Assembly: GCF_900114915.1 (NCBI RefSeq)
Contig: NZ_FOUS01000011.1
Location: forward strand, 233,259-297,258
Length of the DNA: 64,000 nt
Direction: 5' to 3'
Source of the DNA: Bradyrhizobium sp. Rc3b
GTDB lineage: Bacteria > Pseudomonadota > Alphaproteobacteria > Rhizobiales > Xanthobacteraceae
The notes under the pieces are model-generated. The model was given only the letters and a program-made list of their open reading frames with translations. It did not search any database and was not told the DNA's origin. Each line of letters begins with the position of its first letter. The first letter of the stretch is position 1. Below, one piece after another: positions 33,052 to 41,360 of the stretch. The position numbers were made by a program, and so were the translations under genes.

Positions 33052-33236
33052 ATGTGCCGTCCAATGATGGTGCTGCCGTCGATAATCCCAGCACCGTGCA
33101 TTGGAACCGGCGGATGTTAAGATTTAACCTCAATTCGCCCGGGTATTCTTACGCAAAAATAACCCTTCTGCGCTCCAGCGTAAGCCTGGCGTAAGCTTCG
33201 GCCCGTTTTCGGTCGCGCGATCGGCATCGCCAGCCC

Positions 33237-33262
33237 GGAACCGAGCCTCCGCGTCAGCCGTT
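33237..33262 (+). promoter_or_regulatory. EcfG (general stress) promoter
   Basis: GGAAC at 33237-33241, 17-nt spacer, CGTT at 33259-33262: exact match to the alphaproteobacterial EcfG consensus GGAAC-N16/17-CGTT. Transcription would begin near 33270, which makes the first ATG at 33271 unlikely as start and favours 33298. Confidence 0.7.
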
Positions 33263-33297
33263 GTCGACCTATGCGGATCAGGGAAGAAAACCGAAAT

Positions 33298-33498
33298 ATG
33301 TTTCTGCTGGCGACGGTGGCGTTGTGCTGTGTCGCCGTGGCCGGGACATTGACGTTGTTGGAGCCGATGCTTTCGCCGGCCCCCGAAAAGCGGGTCGCGG
33401 AGACAGCCGTGATCGACGTCACCCGGACACCGGTTCAGACACCGGTCCGGGTGGTTGGCGCACCGTTCGAGCCCAACATCAATCCGCGCCAGCGATAG
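33298..33498 (+). CDS. Small single-pass membrane protein under EcfG control
   Basis: 66 aa from the ATG at 33298 (MFLLATVALCCVAVAG...). An in-frame ATG at 33271 falls on the predicted transcription start, so the later one is preferred; AGGGAAG lies 12-18 nt upstream. One N-terminal membrane helix (residues 2-22) is followed by a soluble tail with TPVQTPVRVVGAPFEPNINPRQR. The family is not recognised. The stress-sigma promoter directly upstream is the best clue: it is probably an envelope stress protein. Confidence 0.6.
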   Translation: MFLLATVALCCVAVAGTLTLLEPMLSPAPEKRVAETAVIDVTRTPVQTPVRVVGAPFEPNINPRQR

Positions 33499-33501
33499 CG
33501 T

Positions 33502-33768
33502 TCACCTCGGCGACGCCTGCGTGCCCTCCTCGGGCCGGCCATGCGCACGCGCCAATTCCTCGACGAACGCGATCACCTCCGCCCGCTTGTCGGGCGGTAG
33601 CGACAAGAACGCGCGGATGAGCCTCAGGCCCTCCACTTCGTCCGACCGTTCTTTTCCGGAATCCATCCGACTAATGTCGGGTGACCGGGAAAAATATGCA
33701 ATCCCCTGTTTACCGCCTTGATTCGGCGCAGCCGCTTTGCTGGAATGGGGCCGGCTGAGGTGGATCAT
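33502..33768 (-). CDS. Small hypothetical protein, helical C-terminus
   Basis: 88 aa from the ATG at 33768, or 54 aa from an internal ATG at 33666; neither has a good ribosome-binding site. The convincing part is the C-terminal helix pair GLRLIRAFLSLPPDKRAEVIAFVEELARAHG, which resembles the tail found after HTH domains of some XRE-type regulators. No DNA-binding part is present. The first start overlaps the divergent gene start at 33767, arguing for the shorter form. Confidence 0.45.
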   Translation of the reverse strand: MIHLSRPHSSKAAAPNQGGKQGIAYFSRSPDISRMDSGKERSDEVEGLRLIRAFLSLPPDKRAEVIAFVEELARAHGRPEEGTQASPR

Positions 33769-34141
33769 GAAATGGATCGCGGAACGCGACGCGCTGATCG
33801 CGCAGACACTGGCCTTCGTCCAATCGGTAACTGGAAGAAAGGATGACGTCCTTCAGCCGGACGGGACCTCGGTTGCCACGACCGTCGCGGTCGAAATCGT
33901 TGCCGTGAAGGCCGCCGCAGTCGAGATCGAGCTGCCGCAAGCTCCGGTACCGCCCCCACCCACGCCTCTGCCGCCACCGCGGGCGATCGGTGATTTCCGC
34001 ACCGAGATGCAGGCCCGCATCGCCAATTTCCGCAAGCATCAGGAGCGGTTCGAGCGCGAGCGCGAGGAATATTGTGCCGAAACCCTGACCAGATTGCGCG
34101 CCGCCATCCACGACTCCCCGGCCCCACCGGCCAGAAAATAA
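33767..34141 (+). CDS. Hypothetical protein with proline-rich linker
   Basis: 124 aa from the ATG at 33767, with GAGGTGG upstream. N-terminal helix MKWIAERDALIAQTLAFVQSVTGR, a valine/alanine-rich segment, a proline-rich linker APVPPPPTPLPPPRAIG and a charged C-terminal helix FRTEMQARIANFRKHQERFERERE. No signal peptide or membrane segment. The family is unknown. A GC-rich stem-loop starts at its stop codon. Confidence 0.6.
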   Translation: MKWIAERDALIAQTLAFVQSVTGRKDDVLQPDGTSVATTVAVEIVAVKAAAVEIELPQAPVPPPPTPLPPPRAIGDFRTEMQARIANFRKHQERFEREREEYCAETLTRLRAAIHDSPAPPARK

Positions 34142-34166
34142 GGCCCCCCTCCCGTCAGAGGGGCCT
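34141..34166. terminator. Stem-loop between convergent genes
   Basis: AGGCCCC (34141-34147) pairs with GGGGCCT (34160-34166). It starts at the last base of the upstream stop codon and also covers the 3' end of the small opposite-strand ORF. No clear T-run, so a bidirectional terminator is only likely. Confidence 0.5.
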
Positions 34167-34272
34167 ATAGCCAGGACCACACCAGCCAAAGATTGGCCGC
34201 GCAGGCGCCGAATAACGCCAGCGTCAGCGGCAGGAGCATGTGCCCGCAGGAGGTCTTCAGGTCGCTCGTCAT
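34165..34272 (-). CDS. 35-aa membrane peptide
   Basis: ATG at 34272 to TAG at 34165 encodes MTSDLKTSCGHMLLPLTLAL... ending NLWLVWSWL: a short polar N-tail and one hydrophobic helix. It lies in an otherwise empty gap between the proline-linker gene and the next EcfG promoter. No good ribosome-binding site is seen. Plausible but unproven small protein. Confidence 0.4.
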   Translation of the reverse strand: MTSDLKTSCGHMLLPLTLALFGACAANLWLVWSWL

Positions 34273-34395
34273 GGCGGAAAACATCCGCTGATTCCGCCAA
34301 ACGAGTCCCAAGGATTCTTTTTTTCCCGATTCAGGACTCGTTAAGGACTCAGGGGCCCGGCAGCCCGATCACGGCCCCGTGATCGCCTGCCCCCC

Positions 34396-34420
34396 GGAAC
34401 CGCCGGCCCATGAGGTCGTT
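34396..34420 (+). promoter_or_regulatory. EcfG (general stress) promoter
   Basis: GGAAC at 34396-34400, 16-nt spacer, CGTT at 34417-34420: exact consensus. The expected start near 34428 leaves a short leader containing GGGAGCGGGAAG before the ATG at 34446. Confidence 0.75.
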
Positions 34421-34445
34421 AACGCGCTTTCCGGGAGCGGGAAGA

Positions 34446-34700
34446 ATGCCCTACGCCTTGTTCTGCAACGACGCCCAGATCAGCAAGGCCTATCCGAGTG
34501 AATCCGACGTCTGGAAGCTCGCGTATCGGAGCGGCCTGGTCGTCGACGTCAGCGCCGACGAGGACCGTCCTGGGCCGCGCCGGGTGCTCGACAACGACTA
34601 CGAGATCAAGCCCTGCCGGGTCGCGCAGGGTGAGGACCCCGCGCGAAACAAGGCCGAGGCCGACCGCCAGTCGAAAATGGAGCTCGAGCTGAATCCGTGA
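34446..34700 (+). CDS. Small stress-regulated hypothetical protein
   Basis: 84 aa from the ATG at 34446, with GGGAGCGGGAAGA directly upstream. MPYALFCNDAQISKAYPSE, then SDVWKLAYRSGLVVDVSADEDRPGPRRVLDNDYEIKPC, ending in a charged helix NKAEADRQSKMELELNP. Soluble and compact. I recognise the general type from Bradyrhizobium but know no function. The perfect EcfG promoter places it in the general stress regulon by inference. Confidence 0.7.
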   Translation: MPYALFCNDAQISKAYPSESDVWKLAYRSGLVVDVSADEDRPGPRRVLDNDYEIKPCRVAQGEDPARNKAEADRQSKMELELNP

Positions 34701-34727
34701 GATCTGGCGGCGGAGGCCGCCAAGCAA

Positions 34728-34970
34728 TTAGGGCGTTGCGGTTGCCAGCGAGGCCTGCTCACCGGCCAGCGCCACGCAGGCCTTGCGGCGATGCAGCCCG
34801 CGGATCGCGCCGGTGACCTTGAGCACCTTGCCCGACGGGCAGGACGCGTCCTTGACGAAAGCCACCTCGTAAGGTGCCAGCATCAAAGGCTCGGATTTGA
34901 GGATTGTCTGTGCAGAGCACGGCAGGCAGATAAAGCACGAGAGCACCACCGCCGACACCAAGATACGCAT
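34728..34970 (-). CDS. Small exported protein (DUF6719-like)
   Basis: 80 aa from the ATG at 34970. Signal peptide MRILVSAVVLSCFICLPCSAQ. The mature part TILKSEPLMLAPYEVAFVKDASCPSGKVLKVTGAIRG and RRKACVALA resembles the small DUF6719 proteins of rhizobia with a conserved CP-GK-VTG pattern; this naming is from memory. Upstream, GGAAC and CGTT boxes occur on this strand (35028-35005) but with a 15-nt spacer, one shorter than consensus. It may be weakly stress regulated. Confidence 0.6.
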   Translation of the reverse strand: MRILVSAVVLSCFICLPCSAQTILKSEPLMLAPYEVAFVKDASCPSGKVLKVTGAIRGLHRRKACVALAGEQASLATATP

Positions 34971-35219
34971 GTCCGTCGTCCCACCAGCCCGGTAATTCTC
35001 ATATAACGCTTTCCGGAGCGCGAGTTCCGTAAGCGGCAAAAATTATTTTTGCTTTACCCAAGTCCCATGACGCGCGTGAGAAGGCGCCCGCCGGAATGTT
35101 TTCCTGCAAATGACGCGCCAGATGGTTCATGCAAAGCAAACATGGGGCCGACAGGCAAGAGGCTGACAAACGAAAGGCCGGCAGAGCCGGCCTTTCCAGA
35201 GCGTGGTCGCGGTGGAGGG

Positions 35220-35927
35220 TCAGTAGCGCGAGGCTGCCGGACCGCCCCAGCCGAAGCGGTAGTTCACACCGACCTTGACGGTATGCTCGTCCTCCCGGCC
35301 GCGAACGCCGACGATGTCGGCCGGGCCGGAGGTGAAGGTGGTGCTGCCGAAATTGTAGTACTGGTACTCGGCCTTGGCCGACCAGCTCGGCGCGAACATG
35401 TATTCGAGGCCGGCGCCGACGGTGTAGCCGTCCTTGCTGTTGCCGGTGGTGGTGAAGCCTTGCGGCACGCCTGCGACATTGACGCCCAGGCCGCCATTGC
35501 GCCAGGCGTAACCGCCCTTGGCGTAGAGCAGCGCCGGACCCCAGGTGTAGCCGACACGGCCGGTCACCGACCCGAGCTGGTCGGTGTTGGAGGTCACCTG
35601 CGTGCCCAGCGGGAACGTGACACCGTTGTTGTTGGTCGGCAGCCAGGAATACTGGGCCTCGATACCCACCACCCAGTTGGGCGCGAACTGGTAGTCGAAG
35701 CCGCCCTGCACGCCGCCGAGGAAGCGGGCGTCGCTGGACTGGAAGCTGCTGTCGCCGGCAAACGCACCGCCGACATGGCCGCCGATGTAAAAACCGGTCC
35801 AGTTATAAATCAGCTGCGGCGGCGTATAGGCCGGGGCCTTGGCGTAGGTGCGCGGCTGCATGTCCGCGGCTGCCGCCGGCGCGGCCAGCGCAAGCAGAGC
35901 AGCTGCACCCAGCAAAATCGATTTCAT
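35220..35927 (-). CDS. Outer-membrane beta-barrel protein, Omp25/Omp31-like
   Basis: 235 aa from the ATG at 35927, with CGGGGA 8 nt upstream. Signal peptide MKSILLGAAALLALAAPAAA, then DMQPRTYAKAPAYTPPQLIYNWTGFYIGGHVGGAF, the usual opening of Omp25/Omp31 small porins in rhizobia, and alternating strands (FDYQFAPNWVVGIEAQYSW, TGRVGYTW, LLYAKGGYAW, GAGLEYMFAPSWSAKAEYQYYNFG) ending VKVGVNYRFGW...RY, a terminal aromatic suited to BAM recognition. Eight strands are expected. Abundant surface protein; a precise role is not known. Confidence 0.9.
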   Translation of the reverse strand: MKSILLGAAALLALAAPAAAADMQPRTYAKAPAYTPPQLIYNWTGFYIGGHVGGAFAGDSSFQSSDARFLGGVQGGFDYQFAPNWVVGIEAQYSWLPTNNNGVTFPLGTQVTSNTDQLGSVTGRVGYTWGPALLYAKGGYAWRNGGLGVNVAGVPQGFTTTGNSKDGYTVGAGLEYMFAPSWSAKAEYQYYNFGSTTFTSGPADIVGVRGREDEHTVKVGVNYRFGWGGPAASRY

Positions 35928-36213
35928 GATCATCCCCGTTCTTTCATTTACGACACTCAGGAAACAACGTGGCGTGAATTGGGTTGCTTCGCGGCGATGC
36001 CGGAACGTTGATCGCTCGTGACTGTGACGGAGGGGCAACAACGCGATTTTGTTCCGTCCCGTCGTCCTGCACCGACTATTCCTGTCGTCTGCGCAGCACC
36101 TGCCGTAACAATTTGTCGCGAGGTCAAACCGCCCCGTTCAAAGCTCGCCGAAATGTGATCCCGCGGCTCCGGCAGTATCGTTCTAGCACCCGGCGATGAA
36201 AACGGGCTTTGCG

Positions 36214-36648
36214 CTACCGCGTCATCTTTTCGAGTTCCGGAAAGGGTACGTAAACCGCGCCGGCGCAGAGCTCGCTCGTACGGTCGACGACGCGGTCCGC
36301 GCGTCCGTTGACGAAGATCACAGCGCGTTCCCGCATGGCCTTGTAGCTGCCATCGGTCTCGCGCGGGATGAAGTGCAGGCAGCTCACATAGAACTGCCGG
36401 CCGCCGACCTCGCGCTGGACCGGCTCGGCCATGCTGGCGTCACGCACGCCGACCGGGTTGTTCAGATAGGTGCGCATCAGGGCCGGGATGTCGCCGCGGA
36501 AATTGTCCGGAAACGGCTGCGGCCCTCCGGCCTGGGTCCCACCGATGATGGTTGGACGATCACCGTCGCTGCCGAAACATGCCGCGAGCGCCAGCGGCAA
36601 TAACAGGACCGATGCCAGGCTCGCCGCACGTTTCGCCAATCGCCCCAC
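36214..36648 (-). CDS. Putative lipoprotein
   Basis: 144 aa. MGRLAKRAASLASVLLLPLALAAC carries a lipobox LAAC with Cys24. The mature protein has a proline/glycine segment (TIIGGTQAGGPQPFPDNFRGDIPALMRTYLNNPVGVRDASMAEP) and RQFYVSCLHFIPRETDGSYKAMRERAVIFVNGRADRVVD, with two further cysteines likely forming a disulfide. The sequence resembles a conserved rhizobial lipoprotein of unknown function. It stands alone. Confidence 0.75.
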   Translation of the reverse strand: MGRLAKRAASLASVLLLPLALAACFGSDGDRPTIIGGTQAGGPQPFPDNFRGDIPALMRTYLNNPVGVRDASMAEPVQREVGGRQFYVSCLHFIPRETDGSYKAMRERAVIFVNGRADRVVDRTSELCAGAVYVPFPELEKMTR

Positions 36649-36859
36649 AGATCCCGCTCCCGCTCGAACAGACTAAGGGACGTTCTAGCCGCAAGGTCGC
36701 TCAAAGGGAATTCGCGTCCCCGGGGCTTTGCGACGCACGCACCGTCCCGCCGCCGGCGTCTTTCGCTTTCGCGCAAGGCGCCGAGACGACGGGCCGGGCC
36801 TGACGTCCTGACGCGGCGGCGGGGCAATGCTTGGGATGCCGCCGCGAGAGGATCAGTCG

Positions 36860-37267
36860 TTAGCTGCGCTTCTCGGTGGTTGCCGGCTTGGTCAGGTCCG
36901 GCTGCGCCTTCAGCGATTTCTTCGCCGACAGATGCTTGTGGTGGTGGCGATGGGTGCGCACGGTCTTGTGCTCGTCGGACGTGACCGCTGCGTTGGCATT
37001 CAGCGCCTTCGACTTGCTATCCACCTTGGCGTCCGCCTTGACGTCGGCGGGCTTGACGTCGCCGGCCTTCGCGTCGGTCTTGGCATCGACCGCCTTGGCA
37101 TCGGCCTTGATGCCGGTGTCCGGTTTCGCGGCGGTGGTCGAGGCCTTGGTCTGGCTTTGGTCCACCTTGATCACCGGGGCCGTAGTGGTCTTGCCGGCCT
37201 CGGCAGCGAAGGCCGGGGCTGCGATCACGGAAGCTGCGAGCAAGGCTGCGGAAATGGTCTTCAGCAT
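36860..37267 (-). CDS. Exported Ala/Lys/Asp-rich low-complexity protein
   Basis: 135 aa, ATG at 37267 with GAGGAGACC upstream. Signal peptide MLKTISAALLAASVIAAPAFA. The mature part is an imperfect repeat of DAKA/DVKA units (residues about 50-90: GIKADAKAVDAKTDAKAGD), then THRHHHKHLSAKKSLKAQPDL. Lysine/aspartate repeats and a histidine cluster suggest a disordered periplasmic protein, perhaps metal- or polymer-binding. The ribosome-binding site and signal peptide support coding. Confidence 0.7.
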   Translation of the reverse strand: MLKTISAALLAASVIAAPAFAAEAGKTTTAPVIKVDQSQTKASTTAAKPDTGIKADAKAVDAKTDAKAGDVKPADVKADAKVDSKSKALNANAAVTSDEHKTVRTHRHHHKHLSAKKSLKAQPDLTKPATTEKRS

Positions 37268-37517
37268 GGTGGTCTCCTCTTGGAAGGATCTTGAGGCGGC
37301 GCCCTCTCGCCTACCCGTCGATCGTGGGTGGGAGCCTAGGGGCGGCGCGCTGAACCCTGTCTGAAGCCCCCTGCAGGCTTCCGTTCATCTGGATGACAAG
37401 TTTGTCATCCGCGCCCTGGCGAATAGATCGTGCGGAGCGGGAATGTTTTCGCCAGACGGGTGTTCCGGTCTTCGGGCAATCGTGTAGGATCGCCACGTTC
37501 CATACGGGAGAATTTAG

Positions 37518-38060
37518 ATGCGCAAACTCTCAATGCTTGTCGTGCCGGGATTGGTCGCCATGTCGCTGGCGACCGCGCCGGTGCTGTCCAGCGCCTATGC
37601 CGCCGGCAGTGACGAGCCCTCGCCGCCGCCGAAGTCGGACTCCTCGTCCAAGAAGGGCAAGAAGAAGAGCTCTTCGGTCAGCGATCCCAAATTCCTCGCC
37701 GCCTATCGCACGGCCTATACCGCGATCTACGACAACCACGACTACACCGGCGCGATCGATCAGTTGAAGTCGCTCAAGCGCGACGACGTCGCCGACGTCG
37801 CCAACCTGATCGGCTACTCCTATCGCAAGCTCGGCGACTACCAGTCGTCGAAGGTCTATTACGAGTTGGCGCTGAAGGACGATCCGAACCACGTCCGCAC
37901 CTGGCAGTATTACGGCCTCTGGCAGCTCGAGCAGGGCAATCGCGAACAGGCGCAGTATCATCTGAACAAGATCGCCTCGCTCGCCGGCACCGACAGCTCC
38001 GAGTATCGCTCGCTCGCCACGGCGCTCGACAAGCCAACCGGCGCGACGCTCGTCTATTAA
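37518..38060 (+). CDS. Exported TPR-repeat protein
   Basis: 180 aa, ATG at 37518 behind GGGAGA. Signal peptide MRKLSMLVVPGLVAMSLATAPVLSSAYA, then a serine/lysine-rich linker (SDEPSPPPKSDSSSKKGKKK). Residues about 55-165 hold tetratricopeptide repeats: AYRTAYTAIYDNHDYTGAIDQLKSL, ADVANLIGYSYRKLGDYQSSKVYYELAL, HVRTWQYYGLWQLEQGNREQAQYHL. A single-gene unit closed by a strong terminator. Likely a periplasmic scaffold or chaperone; partner unknown. Confidence 0.85.
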   Translation: MRKLSMLVVPGLVAMSLATAPVLSSAYAAGSDEPSPPPKSDSSSKKGKKKSSSVSDPKFLAAYRTAYTAIYDNHDYTGAIDQLKSLKRDDVADVANLIGYSYRKLGDYQSSKVYYELALKDDPNHVRTWQYYGLWQLEQGNREQAQYHLNKIASLAGTDSSEYRSLATALDKPTGATLVY

Positions 38061-38083
38061 GATAATCGCATCTTCGAATGCAG

Positions 38084-38117
38084 CGAACGGGCACAACCTT
38101 TCGGTTGTGCCCGTTCG
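38084..38117 (+). terminator. Rho-independent terminator after TPR gene
   Basis: CGAACGGGCACAACC (38084-38098), loop TTTC, and the exact reverse complement at 38103-38117: a 15-bp perfect stem, followed by GCTTTCT. One of the strongest stem-loops in the window. Confidence 0.85.
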
Positions 38118-38167
38118 GCTTTCTCGGTTAGCCTCTCGCATCGATTTTCCCACTAAATTGGTGTGCA

Positions 38168-39553
38168 ATGGACCCGTGGCTGCGATCCGCGATCGACTAC
38201 ATCGGCTCCTGGATCGAATTCCAACTGACGACGATCCAGCAGCCAGGCGTCATCGTCGCATTCGCCCATCGCGGCGAGATCGTCGCCGAGCATGCGTTCG
38301 GCCTCGCCAATCTCGACACCGGCGAGAAGCTCACCCCGCGCCACCGCTTCCGTATCGCCTCCCATTCCAAAAGCTTCACCTCGGCCGGCATCATGAAGCT
38401 GCGCGAGCAGCGCAAGCTCCGGCTCGACGACACGGTCGGCCAATATGTCGGCGGGCTGCATCCGCGCGTCGCCGAGACGACGATCGCGCAGGTGCTCTCG
38501 CATAGCGCGGGTCTGACGCGCGACGGCGCCGATTCCGGCCAGTTCATCGACCGCCGTTCCTATCTCAACGCGAAAGAGTTACTCGCGGAATTGAAGCTGC
38601 CGACCGCGATCGAGCCCGGCACCCGCTTCAAATATTCCAATCACGGCTTTGGCCTGCTCGGCCTCGTCATCGAGGCGGTGACCAAGCAGCCCTACTCAGC
38701 CTGGATCAAGCGCGAGATCGTCGAGCCTGCGGGCCTGCGCGCAACCGAGCCGGACGCGCCGCTGCCCAAAGGCGCGTCGTTCGCGCGCGGCCATACGCGA
38801 AAGCTGCCATTCGGCGAGCGATGCGTGATCCCCGGCGACAATCCCGCACAGGCGATGGCGTCCGCCGCCGGCTTCGTTGCGACTGCCGGCGACACCGCAC
38901 GCTTCTTCGCGCAGCTTGCGCCCAATGCGAAGAAGAGCGTGCTCTCGGTCGCGAGCCGCCGCGAGATGACGCGACACCATTGGCGCATCCCGCAGAGCTT
39001 CGAGGGCTATTACGGGCTCGGCGTCAATGCCGGCAAGACCGACGGCTGGGACTGGTTCGGCCATGGCGGTGGCTTTCAGGGCTACATCTCCCGGACCTGC
39101 GCCATCCCCGCTTGCGAGCTCACGATCAGCATCCTCAGCAACTCCATCGACGGCGCGGCGCCGTTCTGGATGGACGGCGCGATGCAGATCTTGCGCGTGT
39201 TCAAGACGCGCGGCACGGCCGACCGGCGCGTGCGCGACTGGACCGGCCGCTGGTGGACGATCTAGGGCGCGAGCGACCTCGTGCCGCTAGGCAACCGCGT
39301 GCTCGTCGCCAATCCGCAATTCAACAATCCGTTCATGGATGCCGCCGAGATCGAGGTCACCGGCCGCGACACCGGCAAGCTCGCCTGGGCTGCCGGCTAT
39401 TCCAGTCATGGCGAGCCGGTGCGCCGGATCCGCGACAAGCGCGGCAGGATCAGCGAGGTCTGGATCGCCGGCGCCAACGTCAAGCCTGCGAGCGTCGTGG
39501 CGAAGGAGATCGCGCGCCGCTATCCGCCGCGCAAACGCCGGCCTATTCCCTGA
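38168..39553 (+). pseudogene. Beta-lactamase-family serine hydrolase split by an in-frame TAG
   Basis: The first ORF, 38168-39265 (365 aa), has the SHSK nucleophile motif in RIASHSKSFTS, YSNHGFG (YxN) and a HGGGFQGYIS (HxG-like) motif, so the catalytic domain is complete. It ends ...GRWWTI at TAG 39263-39265. The same frame then continues without a break to 39553: GASDLVPLGNRVLVANPQFNNPF... to RRPIP, about 95 residues that read as a normal C-terminal beta domain of this family. The likely ancestral codon is TGG (Trp). This is either a nonsense mutation, a sequencing error or stop readthrough. The truncated protein might still be active. Confidence 0.75.
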
Positions 39554-41111
39554 TCAGTGCCTCGACCTCGCTGCGAAACGCCTGCCGCGAGCCGCCTTGC
39601 GAATAGAACATGTGGCCGCCGGGATAGACGGCGAACTTCACGCGCTGCGTCGCAAAGGCCGGCATCTGATCGAGCACCCGCTTCGTTCCGAAATAGGGCG
39701 TGGCAAGGTCAAACAGGCCGTGCGCGACCAGCACGTTCAGTTTCGCGTCGGTGGCGAGGATCTGGCGCAGCTCGGATACCGATTGCGGCGGGTTGATGCC
39801 ACGACCGAAATCCCAGTGACCTTCCACAGCGCCGTTCAGGACTTCATAGGAGCCGTCGGGCCGCCAGTTGAGCTTGCGCGTGAGCACGTCGACCGCGGCG
39901 CTCGTCAGCGGCGCCTGGAGCGCATCGCCCGAGGGGTCGCCGAACCGCGAGCTGCTCGAATCCGGATAGGGATCGAAGCCGCGCACGGAGGCGTCGTAAC
40001 GTCCCGTCACCTTGCCGTTCTTGCGGTCGAATTCGCGGCGGAATTCACCGACGTCGAAACGGCCGGCGAGCCGGCGGCTCACCGCCTGGTCGATGCCGGT
40101 AAGCGCGGCGACCTTGTCGGCAAGACGATTGGTGGCCTCCTTGTCCGCCTCGCCCTTGACGAGGTCGGCCAGGAATTCCCCGCGCGCGTAGGCCTCGACG
40201 TCGGCGAGATCGGCGCGCTTGACCGGCCCTTTTGCCTCGCGCGCCACCGCCACATAGCTCGGCAGCGTCGCGACATATTGCAGGAGGCTGGTGCCGGTGA
40301 ACTCGCGGAAATCCAAGAGCGGCGACACCAGGATCAGGCCCTTGACGCCGACGCCGTGCTGGAGCTGCAACTGGCGCACGACCTTCGGCCCGCGAATGCC
40401 GCCATAGCTCTCGCCCGCGACGTATTTCGGCGAGGTCAGGCGGTCGTGCTTCTCGAGCCAGCGGCGGATCACCAGCGCGATCGCGTTGACGTCGCCGTCG
40501 ACGGAGTAGAACGATTTTCGTGCGTCCTCGCCGCTCGCAATGAAGCGGCTGTAGCCGGTGCTGACGGGATCGATGAAGACGAGATCGGTGAAGTCGAGCC
40601 AGGTCTCCGCGTTCGGCTTCACCTCGGGCGAGGCCGAGGGCGACAGCGCTTCGCCGTCGAGCGGCAGCCGCCATGGACCGGCCGCGCCGAACTGGAGCCA
40701 CGCCGAGGACGCGCCGGGCCCGCCATTGAACAGGAACGTGACCGGGCGCGTGGCGCGGTCGGCGCCGTCGAGCTGGTAGGAGGTATAGGCGATGTCGGCC
40801 AGCGGCTCGCCCTTGCCGTCGAACACGCGGATGGAGCCGGCGGTCGCGGCGAAATTGAGGGTGCGGCCGGGCAGATCCAGCGTCTGCTTCGTGGTCGAAT
40901 CCGCGGGGAGACGGTGCGGCTCGGCCGCGGACGGCAAGGCCTGCGTCGCGCTTTGCGGATTGGCGGCGCGCCCACCCTTCTGTGCCGCTGGCGATGCCGC
41001 CTCGGAGCGCGGCTGCGGCGGATCATCCGCGCGCGCGACGCTCGCGAGCGCGGCCGCGGACACGGCCAGCGCGAGCCCGGTTCGTCGCAGCGTCGGCAAG
41101 ATCGTGAACAT
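39543..41111 (-). CDS. Exported serine carboxypeptidase-like (S10 family) peptidase
   Basis: 522 aa from the ATG at 41111, with AGGGAGAACGATC upstream. Signal peptide MFTILPTLRRTGLALAVSAAALASVARA, then a low-complexity linker to about residue 70. The alpha/beta-hydrolase core shows FLFNGGPGASSAW (oxyanion loop), the nucleophile elbow VAGESYGGIRGP, an Asp in VLVAHGLFDLATPYF and the catalytic His in YPGGHMFYSQ. This matches peptidase S10-like bacterial proteins. It converges on the split serine hydrolase and overlaps its extended frame by 11 nt. Confidence 0.88.
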   Translation of the reverse strand: MFTILPTLRRTGLALAVSAAALASVARADDPPQPRSEAASPAAQKGGRAANPQSATQALPSAAEPHRLPADSTTKQTLDLPGRTLNFAATAGSIRVFDGKGEPLADIAYTSYQLDGADRATRPVTFLFNGGPGASSAWLQFGAAGPWRLPLDGEALSPSASPEVKPNAETWLDFTDLVFIDPVSTGYSRFIASGEDARKSFYSVDGDVNAIALVIRRWLEKHDRLTSPKYVAGESYGGIRGPKVVRQLQLQHGVGVKGLILVSPLLDFREFTGTSLLQYVATLPSYVAVAREAKGPVKRADLADVEAYARGEFLADLVKGEADKEATNRLADKVAALTGIDQAVSRRLAGRFDVGEFRREFDRKNGKVTGRYDASVRGFDPYPDSSSSRFGDPSGDALQAPLTSAAVDVLTRKLNWRPDGSYEVLNGAVEGHWDFGRGINPPQSVSELRQILATDAKLNVLVAHGLFDLATPYFGTKRVLDQMPAFATQRVKFAVYPGGHMFYSQGGSRQAFRSEVEALIRE

Positions 41112-41360
41112 GATCGTTCTCCCTGCCCGGCTGTCACAGCCGGTGCGCATCAAAGCTAGCGCGGAATTGCGACGCTTTGCGGGATCACCGGCCCGATGGG
41201 CAAGTAAGGCGCCCGGGCCGGCTCAAATCAACCCGTTTTGTTCTCCGGATCGACAATCGCCCGTTTGCCTTGAGACCCGGTCATCCTCGACAATGCAGGG
41301 CCACCTCGTATAGACGAGCCCGGCGGAACTTCCTCCAGCCAGCGGCCTGCCTGACAAGCC

